5,884 nucleotides of DNA from an uncultured Selenomonadaceae bacterium. Lineage in GTDB: Bacteria > Bacillota > Negativicutes > Selenomonadales > Selenomonadaceae. The stretch is taken from assembly GCA_945637225.1 (NCBI GenBank), contig CALZDE010000134.1, positions 1-5,884 on the forward strand, read 5' to 3'. Position numbers and translations under genes: made by a program. Below the pieces are notes generated by a model. The model was not told the origin of the DNA and ran no database searches. It was given only the letters and a program-made list of their open reading frames with translations. Shown one piece after another: positions 1-5,884 of this stretch. How positions within the stretch are numbered: position 1 is the first letter of the stretch; every line of letters begins with the position of its first letter.

Positions 1-2304
1 CATTTCTCTATCTGGATAATATATATCCGTATCATCAGCTAACACCTGAGACTTCCAATTATCAATATTTAAAAGACTCGCAGATTCAGGGATAATTTCT
101 GTTTTTGCCTTGTACTCCCATTCTTCACAGAATGCTTTTCTTATATTAGATCTAACTATACTTCCGACAATCTCCCTTTTATATCGTACATAATCTGGTG
201 CATTTTCTGTTATTTTGTTAAACACATATTGTAATGCTGACTTATGCTGCAATAATTCATCCAGTGTCAATGTACCAAAGCTTTCCTTTGAAATCTGTTG
301 TAACCAGCCATAAAAATTAGCTATTTCTGGCATAGAAGATTCATATTTCGCAAAGCCTTCACTAACAGTGTTTGCTAATTCTGAATAGAGATCTTTTTCT
401 TCAAAAGATATATTTCGCTTTGCATCTAAGGAAACCGCTTTCTTTATTTCCTTATCAATATCCTTTTTAACTACAACTTTTTCCATGCAGTATTCTATCT
501 TAATTTGATTGAATTTCACTTCAGGCAAATTAAGCTTATCAGTACGATTATATAAATCAACAATATGCTTTTCCTCATTATATCCCCTCTGAAATTCTTG
601 AATATCAGTATGCTGCTGCTTTTTTAACTGTTTTTCCAATATTTGAGCATTATATTTATTTAAATATATTAAAGCTTTTTCCTGTTTTCCTTTTTCTACC
701 TGTCTAAGACATCTACAGGAAGTTTGCAAAACCATCTTAGAAGGACAATCACCCTTTTGAGATAAAATTACACCTGTAAGGCTTCTGCAATCCCAACCTT
801 CTTTACCTATTTGAACCAGTAGTATAATACGCTTTTGTGATAACTCTGTATCTAACGATGCAAATTCTGTTGCTGAATCAGCTGGTTGCGGATATTTTTT
901 ATTACCACCATGATGCTTCAATATGATTTCTTCAGGATTAAGAGCTCTGCTTTCGACAAGTTTCTTTACTTGTGGATAAACAACTTTCTCTAAATTTTCG
1001 ATATCTCCTGCACAATATATTGCTAGCTTTGACCAGTATTTATTATCATATTTAATATCGTAATAATTATCTAGAAACTCATTCACACCTTCTGTAATAA
1101 TTTCCTCTGAGGTTGCGTCGCTTGATGCTATCCTTACAACAGGTTTTTTCAAAAAGTTACCTATCCCTTTTATCAGCTGATAATAATATACAATATTAGA
1201 AATTTCTTCATGTTTTATAGAAATTTCTCCTGTAATCTTTATTTCTTCTGCCTTATCAAGATATGGCGTACCTGAAAAACCTATTATTGAATTTATCGTA
1301 TTTGCTTCATCTTGCATCCAACGCTCTATGACCTGCCTTAATTTAATATCAGAATCTGTCGCATGATGAATTTCATCAATCATAATTGATAAATGTGGTA
1401 TTTTGCCTATTTTATTGCGTAACTCATTTGCTATTCTGTCTCTGTCATCATCTGTATCTTCAAAAAGTGACATCTCTTTGTCAAGTACCAAACGATTCAA
1501 AATTACTTTTTCCGCATTAGTTATTGCCACCAATCCCATAAGATCTGGTTCTGATTGATGCAATGATATTTTTTGTACATTTGGATCCTTTGCCTTATTA
1601 GATTTTTTAGCAGATCTATTTTCTTCCAACACTTCAAATTTTATAAGACTTTTTATCTGTGCAGCAATATTTTTTTGAAAAATCCATTCTGGATCAAATT
1701 GCTGAATTGTCTTCAAACTTGGAATTACAGACGATTTCAATCCCGATGGAACCATTATAATAAAATTATGTGCAAAATTCCTATTATCTGGCTCCTGTAT
1801 AGCAAAATATAAATCAATATATATAAATGCTGCCATCAAAAAGGTTTTTCCAGCTCCCATTGGAAGACTAAATAAATATTCCGCATAATTTTTATTATAA
1901 AAAACATTTTTGAAAAACAATTCATAATTTATCTTATATGGGTCCTCTGACATCTGTTGTATTATCTTACTTGATACGTGTTTCTTTTTATCATCTTCTA
2001 AACTAGCAACCTCATATAAGGCTAGCGCCGCAGAATTGTGTAACAATACATTTCTCAATCTACTAGATATTTGAAGATCATCTATTACATCCACAGTATA
2101 TGTATTAAAAAAACCTTCTATAAATAATTTGCTAAGAGGTTTTTTTTGTCCTGCAATTTTTAGAAATAGATATGTTTTTATCGCTTCAATTTGGGCATCA
2201 CGCATATATCCTATATTCTCTATATTAGCAACAAAATTTTTAACACTGCATTCGTCCGAATTAAGCCACTCATTACATTTTCTACTAATTATTTTATAAA
2301 ACAT
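1..2304 (-). CDS. SF2 DEAD/DEAH-type helicase, type III restriction Res-like (3' end outside window)
   Basis: I read this frame directly: it starts with ATG at 2304, an in-frame TGA lies immediately upstream (2305-2307), and 768 codons follow without a stop to the window edge, so the C-terminus is missing. Helicase motifs appear in order: a Q-motif-like MRDAQIEAI (residues 34-42), Walker A PMGAGKT (148-154, Lys153), motif Ia IIMVPSG (182-188), Walker B DEIH (310-313), motif III SGTP (344-347), a second RecA-domain strand AIYCAGD (428-434), motif V KEGWD (501-505) and motif VI QTSCRCLRQ (527-535, Arg531 and Arg534). The GWD motif V and the VPS motif Ia resemble Res subunits of type III restriction enzymes and related defence helicases, which use ATP to translocate on DNA. 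About 230 residues after motif VI are visible, with no nuclease motif I can recognise; one could lie past the edge. It has its own promoter and a GGGGAG ribosome site. Low GC and many AUA/AGA codons contrast with the his genes and suggest transfer. The helicase assignment is firm; a restriction or defence role is inference. Confidence 0.9.
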   Translation of the reverse strand, partial: MFYKIISRKCNEWLNSDECSVKNFVANIENIGYMRDAQIEAIKTYLFLKIAGQKKPLSKLFIEGFFNTYTVDVIDDLQISSRLRNVLLHNSAALALYEVASLEDDKKKHVSSKIIQQMSEDPYKINYELFFKNVFYNKNYAEYLFSLPMGAGKTFLMAAFIYIDLYFAIQEPDNRNFAHNFIIMVPSGLKSSVIPSLKTIQQFDPEWIFQKNIAAQIKSLIKFEVLEENRSAKKSNKAKDPNVQKISLHQSEPDLMGLVAITNAEKVILNRLVLDKEMSLFEDTDDDRDRIANELRNKIGKIPHLSIMIDEIHHATDSDIKLRQVIERWMQDEANTINSIIGFSGTPYLDKAEEIKITGEISIKHEEISNIVYYYQLIKGIGNFLKKPVVRIASSDATSEEIITEGVNEFLDNYYDIKYDNKYWSKLAIYCAGDIENLEKVVYPQVKKLVESRALNPEEIILKHHGGNKKYPQPADSATEFASLDTELSQKRIILLVQIGKEGWDCRSLTGVILSQKGDCPSKMVLQTSCRCLRQVEKGKQEKALIYLNKYNAQILEKQLKKQQHTDIQEFQRGYNEEKHIVDLYNRTDKLNLPEVKFNQIKIEYCMEKVVVKKDIDKEIKKAVSLDAKRNISFEEKDLYSELANTVSEGFAKYESSMPEIANFYGWLQQISKESFGTLTLDELLQHKSALQYVFNKITENAPDYVRYKREIVGSIVRSNIRKAFCEEWEYKAKTEIIPESASLLNIDNWKSQVLADDTDIYYPDREM

Positions 2305-2318
2305 TCATTTATCTCCCC
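2302..2318 (-). promoter_or_regulatory. Ribosome binding site and overlapping double start (ATGAATG) of the helicase gene
   Basis: A strong GGGGAG Shine-Dalgarno (2313-2318) precedes two ATG codons in different frames, written ATGAATG on the minus strand. The second ATG (2302-2304) opens the 768-codon helicase frame at an ideal 8-base spacing. The first ATG (2306-2308), only 4 bases from the Shine-Dalgarno, gives a four-codon frame (M-N-V-L-stop). Spacing and frame length decide for the 2304 start; whether the mini-frame matters is unknown. Confidence 0.8.
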
Positions 2319-2521
2319 GATTACAATACTTTTTACGTCAATAATAAATTTTTCCTATGTAACCAAAAATCCGATATATTCATATGCACTATGCCCTTTG
2401 GCTAAAATCTATCTTAAAAAGAAAAGGTATTATCTCAAATTCCACTCTCCTTCCTGTCAGCAGATCGGCTAGTTCACTAGATAATAGCGCAGAATTACTA
2501 CCAGCAGCAAACAAGGATACA
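2305..2521 (-). other. Predicted 5' leader of the helicase mRNA
   Basis: If transcription starts about 7 bases after the predicted -10 box, the helicase message has an untranslated leader of about 217 bases. It is built largely from a decayed gene fragment (2389-2520) plus an AT-rich stretch (2309-2388). I found no riboswitch-like conserved core and no terminator-type hairpin with a U-run in it. No open frame with a credible start and ribosome site exists here. Confidence 0.45.
2389..2520 (-). pseudogene. Decayed fragment of an AAA_14/DUF4143-type ATPase
   Basis: The minus-strand frame ending at the TAG at 2389-2391 reads VSLFAAGSNSALLSSELADL, then LTGRRVEFEIIPFLFKIDF and SQRA. This closely resembles the region after Walker B in AAA_14 ATPases that carry a C-terminal DUF4143 domain, where the family pattern is roughly ITGSN..LLSSELAT.L.GR..E..ilPlSFkE. 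Only about 43 codons of a protein usually near 400 residues remain: the Walker A and B half is absent and the rest is lost after a stop. There is no ribosome site at its front, and a promoter lies just upstream. The next frame (codons ending at the TAG at 2355-2357) reads HSAYEYIGFLV, possibly a frameshifted continuation, but this is weak. The match is from memory of the family pattern, not a search. It is most likely a relic of an earlier accessory gene at this site. Confidence 0.6.
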
Positions 2522-2527
2522 CTTCTA

Positions 2528-2556
2528 ATTATACAACCAAAATTAATTTATTGCAA
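2528..2556 (-). promoter_or_regulatory. Predicted sigma70/sigmaA promoter for the helicase gene
   Basis: On the minus strand, a TTGCAA -35 box (2551-2556) is separated by exactly 17 bases from a perfect TATAAT -10 box (2528-2533), with an AT-rich spacer and AT-rich sequence upstream. The predicted start of transcription is near 2521. It lies about 35 bases after the U-run of the his terminator, so it would give the helicase gene its own transcription. TTGCAA matches four of six -35 consensus positions. No clear operator repeat overlaps it. Confidence 0.7.
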
Positions 2557-2589
2557 GCAAAGCCATGTTTAATTTTCATAAACTGCACA

Positions 2590-2624
2590 ATAAAAATTGC
2601 CACAGGCAAAATACCTGCGACAAT
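2590..2624 (-). terminator. Rho-independent terminator of the his operon
   Basis: The minus-strand RNA forms an 11-base-pair stem, AUUGUCGCAGG (2614-2624) with CCUGUGGCAAU (2596-2606), including two G-U wobbles. The loop has 7 bases, and the stem is followed directly by a run of U (2592-2596). It starts 7 bases after the hisIE stop codon. The position and shape fit intrinsic termination of the his transcript. Confidence 0.85.
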
Positions 2625-2631
2625 CATATTA

Positions 2632-3327
2632 TTAATCTTTTGGACGAATACCAGTCTTGCCAGTAAACTTATGGTAATTACCACCATTATGACGGTTGTA
2701 CAGCTCTGCAAAAATCTGCTCTGGCTTAATATTATAATATGCCAGCATTACTAAGCAGTGATACCACAAATCACCCATTTCATAGATAATTTCCTTTTCA
2801 TCGTTGCCCTTGCCAGCGATTATTGTCTCAACTGCTTCCTCGCCAACCTTTTTCAGAATTTTATCCTGTCCCTTATCAAAGAGATAATTGGTGTATGAGC
2901 CTTCCTTTGGGTTAGCCTGACGGTCTTTTATAACGTCATAAAGCTCACTTATAATATCTGCGGAAGGATTTTCAGCCTCATTGTCCTCTTCCACTTTGAA
3001 CTCTGCCAGCTTGCGTCCGCTAAAGCAGGAATATGTACCAGTATGGCAGGCACCGCCCCCCATCTGCTCTACAATAACAAGCAGAGTATCACCATCGCAG
3101 TCATAATAAAGGTCATGCACCTTCTGAAACTCACCGGAGGTAGCACCCTTATTCCACAATTCCTGACGACTGCGGCTCCAGAACCATGTGTATCCTGTTT
3201 CAACAGTCTTTTTCAGAGATTCCTCATTCATGTATGCAAGCATTAATACCTGACCGTTTTCTTCCTGTACGATAACTGGTACTAAGCCCTTTTCATCAAA
3301 ATTTACCTTTGAGATATCTATATCCAT
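2632..3327 (-). CDS. hisIE: Bifunctional phosphoribosyl-AMP cyclohydrolase / phosphoribosyl-ATP pyrophosphohydrolase
   Basis: This is a 231-residue cytosolic fusion enzyme catalysing histidine steps 2 and 3: HisE hydrolyses PR-ATP to PR-AMP, and HisI opens the adenine ring to give ProFAR. The N-terminal HisI domain (about 1-110) shows WSRSRQELWNKGATSGEFQ (50-68), the metal-binding DCDGD (76-80), Cys94 in GGGACH and Cys101 in YSCF, consistent with the zinc and magnesium ligands Cys77/94/101 and Asp76/78/80. An acidic linker (112-121) leads into the HisE domain (about 122-215), with YTNYLFDKGQDKI, KKVGEEAVETIIA (159-171) and the helical DLWYHCLVML (186-195). Length and order are those of standard HisIE fusions, and all key residues are present. 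The ATG at 3327 overlaps the hisF stop by one base (TAATG) and has GGAGGT 9 bases upstream inside hisF. It is the last gene of the operon, followed by a terminator. Confidence 0.97.
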   Translation of the reverse strand: MDIDISKVNFDEKGLVPVIVQEENGQVLMLAYMNEESLKKTVETGYTWFWSRSRQELWNKGATSGEFQKVHDLYYDCDGDTLLVIVEQMGGGACHTGTYSCFSGRKLAEFKVEEDNEAENPSADIISELYDVIKDRQANPKEGSYTNYLFDKGQDKILKKVGEEAVETIIAGKGNDEKEIIYEMGDLWYHCLVMLAYYNIKPEQIFAELYNRHNGGNYHKFTGKTGIRPKD

Positions 3328-4085
3328 TAGAAACGCACCTCCACGCCTCTTGATTTTAAATAATCCTTCACTTCTCTTACTGTGAACTGACCATAATGGA
3401 AAACAGAAGCCGCCAAAACAGCGTCAGCCTTGCCCAAGGTCAAAACATCGTAAAAATGCTCCATCTTGCCAGCACCGCCAGAAGCAATTACAGGTACATT
3501 TACAGCTTCAGACACAGCTCTTGTCAGAGGAATGTCATAGCCATCCTTCGTACCATCAGCGTCCATACTTGTTAAAAGTATTTCTCCAGCACCTAACTCA
3601 GTGCCACGCTTTACCCATTCTATAACGTCTATGCCAGTAGGAGTTCTGCCACCATTTACATAAACCTCCCACTTATCCTCACCGCATTTACGAGCGTCTA
3701 CCGCTAACACAATGCACTGACGGCCAAACTTCTCTGCACCCTGTCGGATAATATCAGGATTTTTTACTGCGGCACTGTTTACAGAGGTTTTGTCTGCTCC
3801 AGCTTTCAGCATTTTTCTCATATCATCAGTAGTGCGAATACCACCGCCAATAGTGAAAGGAATGAATACCTGAGAAGCACAGGATTTTGCTACATCAACT
3901 ATGGTATCACGCTGTTCATTTGAAGCTGTTATGTCCAAAAACACCAGCTCGTCACAACGCTCCAAATCGTAACGTCTCGCTAATTCCACAGGGTCGCCTG
4001 CATCACGTAGGCCTACAAAATTAGTACCCTTTACAACTCTGCCACCTTTTACATCAAGGCAGGGAATAATTCTTTTAGTATACAT
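3327..4085 (-). CDS. hisF: Imidazole glycerol phosphate synthase, cyclase subunit HisF
   Basis: HisF is the (beta-alpha)8-barrel subunit that uses ammonia delivered by HisH to convert PRFAR into imidazole glycerol phosphate and AICAR, which links histidine and purine synthesis. The 252 residues match the usual length. The catalytic acid/base pair is visible as Asp11 in PCLDVKGG and Asp130 in LAVDARK. Phosphate-binding loops appear as GGGIRT (80-85) and in the C-terminal half as SGGAGK, and TSMDADGTKDGYD lies at 172-184. The ATG at 4085 lies 3 bases after the hisA stop, with GGGAG at 8-base spacing inside the hisA end. The partner hisH is two genes upstream in the same operon. Nothing is unusual and no key residue is missing. 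Confidence 0.98.
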   Translation of the reverse strand: MYTKRIIPCLDVKGGRVVKGTNFVGLRDAGDPVELARRYDLERCDELVFLDITASNEQRDTIVDVAKSCASQVFIPFTIGGGIRTTDDMRKMLKAGADKTSVNSAAVKNPDIIRQGAEKFGRQCIVLAVDARKCGEDKWEVYVNGGRTPTGIDVIEWVKRGTELGAGEILLTSMDADGTKDGYDIPLTRAVSEAVNVPVIASGGAGKMEHFYDVLTLGKADAVLAASVFHYGQFTVREVKDYLKSRGVEVRF

Positions 4086-4088
4086 AAA

Positions 4089-4814
4089 TTATTCTCCCTT
4101 CGCAACCTTGACAGCTTCAGTTAAATCAAGAGTTCCCATATAGATAGACTTGCCGACAATAACGCCCTCAATACCTTCCTTTTCATAAGGAAGAAGTGCC
4201 TTTACATCATCAATGGACTTAACACCGCCGGAAGCCACAATTTTAATTCCGCTTTCCCTTGCTAACTGTGCAGTTGCTTCTACATTGACACCTTCCAATG
4301 TACCGTCGCGGGAAATATCTGTATAAATAATTGTCTTAACGCCAGCTTTAGCCATTTCCTTAGCCAGTACAGTTACTTCAACATCACCGGAAACCTCCCA
4401 GCCGTCAACAGCAACAATACCATCCTTTGCATCAATTCCAACAACAACCCTGTCGCCATATTTTGCACAGGCTTCTTTTACCAAAGCAGGATTTTTAGCC
4501 GCAACAGAGCCGAGAATTACACGCTGAACACCTGCCGCCAAAACTTCATCAATGTTTTCCATAGTACGGATACCACCGCCTAATTCCACAGGAATATTCA
4601 CAGCGGCAATAATCTCCTTTACTACATCTAAGTTCATGGACTTGCCTGCTCTTGCACCGTCTAAATCTACTAAATGAAGAAATTCACCACCAGCGGCTTC
4701 CCACTTTTTTGCCATTTCTGCTGGCTCACCGAAAACTGTTTCCTGAGCAAAATCGCCCTTATAAAGACGGACTGCTTTACCGCCTCTTATGTCAATTGCT
4801 GGATAAATTCGCAT
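4089..4814 (-). CDS. hisA: ProFAR isomerase (phosphoribosylformimino-AICAR-phosphate isomerase) HisA
   Basis: HisA carries out the Amadori-type isomerisation of ProFAR to PRFAR, the substrate of HisF-HisH. It is a half-barrel-duplicated (beta-alpha)8 protein paralogous to the neighbouring HisF. From the ATG at 4814 it has 241 residues, typical for the family: MRIYPAIDIRGGKAVRL opens the first strand with the catalytic Asp8, GGGIRT lies at 79-84, the second catalytic Asp128 is in GIDAKDG, TDISRDGT is at 165-172 and SGGV at 195-198 binds phosphate. A longer in-frame reading from a TTG at 4835 (seven extra residues, overlapping hisH) is possible but unlikely: the ATG at 4814 has GAGG at 8-base spacing, and the family starts right at the first strand. 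The gap to hisH is 10 bases and to hisF 3 bases. Confidence 0.97.
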   Translation of the reverse strand: MRIYPAIDIRGGKAVRLYKGDFAQETVFGEPAEMAKKWEAAGGEFLHLVDLDGARAGKSMNLDVVKEIIAAVNIPVELGGGIRTMENIDEVLAAGVQRVILGSVAAKNPALVKEACAKYGDRVVVGIDAKDGIVAVDGWEVSGDVEVTVLAKEMAKAGVKTIIYTDISRDGTLEGVNVEATAQLARESGIKIVASGGVKSIDDVKALLPYEKEGIEGVIVGKSIYMGTLDLTEAVKVAKGE

Positions 4815-4826
4815 AAAATCCGCCTC
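4812..4826 (-). promoter_or_regulatory. Ribosome binding site that decides the hisA start
   Basis: GAGG (4823-4826) overlaps the hisH TGA stop and sits 8 bases before the ATG at 4814. This favours the 241-residue HisA over the TTG at 4835, which has no Shine-Dalgarno at the right distance. Overlap of the site with the hisH stop fits translational coupling. Confidence 0.7.
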
Positions 4827-5430
4827 ACATTTCAATGAAATTCTGTAAAATCTTCAATCCCACATCACCGCTTTTTTCCGGGTGGAACTGAGTTGCCATA
4901 ATGTTATCCTTTGCTACTGCCGCAGTAAGAGTTTCACCGTATTCTGTCGTTGCAGTAATAATGGATTTATCCTCTGGTACAGCATGATAGCTATGTACAA
5001 AATAAACGTAAGGATGTTCATTTAAGCCGTCATACAATGGCAGTCGTGGCTCAGAAAAATCCAAGGAATTCCAGCCCATATGAGGAACCTTTAATTCAGG
5101 TGCATTGATTTTTCTCACCATTCCCTTAAAAATTCCTAAACCCTTGGCACTAGGATTTTCTTCACTGCCCTCAAACATAATCTGCAAGCCAACGCAAATT
5201 CCTAATAATGGAGTCCCTTCTTCAAGCTTCTTCATAATAGTAGGAATAAGACCTGTTGCTTCAAGATTGCTCATGCATTCACCAAAATCACCAACACCAG
5301 GCAATACCAGTTTATCTGCTTTTTCTATTTCTTCCTTACTGCTCGTTACCTTCACATCAGAAGAAAACTGCAATAACGCTTTTTCTACGCTAAAGAGATT
5401 ACCAACACCATAATCTATAACACAAATCAT
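4825..5430 (-). CDS. hisH: Imidazole glycerol phosphate synthase, glutaminase subunit HisH
   Basis: HisH is a class I glutamine amidotransferase that hydrolyses glutamine and channels ammonia through the HisF barrel. The 201 residues are of normal length. The catalytic triad is visible: the nucleophile Cys79 in LLGICVGLQ, and His183 and Glu185 in ATQFHPEKSG. The oxyanion-strand PGVG (44-47) and the HMGWN motif (117-121) typical of HisH are also present. The N-terminal MICVIDYGVGNLFSV is the standard first strand of the family, which supports the ATG at 5430. That ATG overlaps the hisB stop as ATGA, with AAGGGG 8 bases upstream inside hisB. It should form a 1:1 complex with the HisF encoded two genes downstream. 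Confidence 0.98.
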   Translation of the reverse strand: MICVIDYGVGNLFSVEKALLQFSSDVKVTSSKEEIEKADKLVLPGVGDFGECMSNLEATGLIPTIMKKLEEGTPLLGICVGLQIMFEGSEENPSAKGLGIFKGMVRKINAPELKVPHMGWNSLDFSEPRLPLYDGLNEHPYVYFVHSYHAVPEDKSIITATTEYGETLTAAVAKDNIMATQFHPEKSGDVGLKILQNFIEM

Positions 5431-5884
5431 TCTAATAACCCCTTTGTGGATGGAATTTCATCAGCTGTCTCTGGATTAATTTTAACTGCATCGTGAAGTG
5501 CGTGACCTAATGCCTTAAAAATAGCTTCTACCTTATGATGTGAATTGCTACCATAGAGAATTTTTACATGCAGGGTAATACCCGCATTAAAGGCAAATGC
5601 TCTTAAAAATTCCTCGGTAAGCTCTGTATCGTAATTGCCAATCATAGGAGCCATCTCAGTGCCATCATAAACGAGAAATGGTCTGCCACTTATATCGAGG
5701 GCAACAAGTGCTAATGTCTCATCCATTGGCAGGTAAAAGCTTGCATAACGGGTAATGCCCTTCTTATCTCCCAATGCTTCCTTTACAGCCTGACCGAGTG
5801 CTATACCAATATCCTCAACGGAATGATGTCCGTCAACCTCAATATCTCCATCACAATCCAAAACTAAATCAAAACGGCCATGAG
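5427..5884 (-). CDS. hisB: Imidazoleglycerol-phosphate dehydratase HisB (5' end outside window)
   Basis: HisB is a manganese-dependent enzyme that dehydrates imidazole glycerol phosphate to imidazole acetol-phosphate. The frame is open to the right edge: HGRFDLVLDCDGDIEVDGHH is read in phase from 5882, so about 152 residues are visible and some 45 N-terminal residues of a protein near 195 are missing. The TTG at 5861 is an internal codon, not a start. Both metal-binding histidine motifs are present: HHSVED in the first half and SNSHHKVEA near the C-terminus. This is the single-function dehydratase; no HAD-type histidinol-phosphatase domain can be seen, although a fused N-terminal one would lie outside the window and is uncommon in this gene order. 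The TGA stop overlaps the hisH ATG (ATGA), which indicates coupled translation. Confidence 0.96.
   Translation of the reverse strand, partial: HGRFDLVLDCDGDIEVDGHHSVEDIGIALGQAVKEALGDKKGITRYASFYLPMDETLALVALDISGRPFLVYDGTEMAPMIGNYDTELTEEFLRAFAFNAGITLHVKILYGSNSHHKVEAIFKALGHALHDAVKINPETADEIPSTKGLLE

Noticed and set aside
1573..1812. Plus-strand open frame of 79 codons
   Set aside because: It lies opposite the helicase gene, has no ribosome site and gives a low-complexity aromatic/Phe-Lys-rich product; it is a shadow frame.
2140..2147. Run of eight T (A8 in the helicase mRNA) as a phase-variation or slippage site
   Set aside because: The frame is intact through it, such runs are expected in AT-rich genes, and eight bases is short for phase variation; a second out-of-frame product is not evident.
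2469..2480. Inverted repeat CTAGT-TC-ACTAG as a possible operator or attachment site
   Set aside because: Arms are only five bases, it falls within the conserved SSEL coding signature of the ATPase relic, and no second copy was seen.
2191..2572. Two plus-strand open frames across the helicase start and intergenic region
   Set aside because: No Shine-Dalgarno and no recognisable domain; they overlap the helicase start region, the ATPase relic and the minus-strand promoter on the opposite strand.
2529..2711. Minus-strand 60-codon frame starting inside hisIE, and the 16-codon frame MKIKHGFACNKLILVV at its end
   Set aside because: It starts out of frame within the conserved HisE end and runs through the terminator; the short inner ATG has no ribosome site.
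4815..4835. TTG start giving a seven-residue longer HisA
   Set aside because: The ATG at 4814 has a correctly spaced GAGG and matches the family N-terminus.
5105..5413. Plus-strand 102-codon frame opposite hisH
   Set aside because: It is the antisense of a clearly identified gene with all catalytic residues; the product is Ser/Pro-rich with no domain.
5859..5861. TTG as the start of HisB
   Set aside because: The frame continues upstream as HGRFDLV, conserved HisB sequence, to the window edge; the gene is truncated by the window, not short.

Overview
The window shows the end of a histidine biosynthesis operon and, downstream on the same strand, an AT-rich accessory gene. Everything recognisable is on the minus strand, so transcription runs from high to low coordinates. 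The gene order (hisB, hisH, hisA, hisF, fused hisIE), the very tight spacing and the strong AGG/GGAG ribosome binding sites suggest a low-to-middle GC member of the Bacillota, such as a gut-type Clostridia or Negativicutes. This placement is an inference from style, because no taxonomic marker is present.

Positions 2632-5884 carry five consecutive his genes. HisB (5' end outside the window) makes imidazole acetol-phosphate from IGP. HisH and HisF form the IGP synthase, HisA supplies its substrate PRFAR, and HisIE performs the two preceding steps (PR-ATP to PR-AMP to ProFAR). The genes overlap or lie within about 10 bases of each other (ATGA at hisB/hisH, TAATG at hisF/hisIE), so they are almost certainly co-transcribed and translationally coupled. 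A rho-independent terminator lies immediately after hisIE (2590-2624).

Positions 2305-2631 are non-coding today but not empty. After the his terminator comes a consensus-like sigma70/sigmaA promoter (TTGCAA, 17 bp, TATAAT) facing the next gene. Then comes a leader of about 217 bases that contains a decayed fragment of about 40 codons resembling an AAA_14/DUF4143-type ATPase (a GSNSALLSSEL..LLTGR signature). This marks the site as one where accessory genes have come and gone.

Positions 1-2304 are a single open frame of 768 codons that runs off the left edge of the window without a stop. It encodes a superfamily 2 helicase/translocase ATPase related to the Res subunits of type III restriction systems: motif I PMGAGKT, motif II DEIH, motif III SGTP, motif V KEGWD, motif VI QTSCRCLRQ. 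Its low GC, AUA/AGA-rich codon use, own promoter and adjoining gene debris suggest a horizontally acquired, probably defence-related gene. Any partner genes must lie beyond position 1, because upstream there is only the his operon. No RNA genes, CRISPR arrays or intact insertion sequences were seen.
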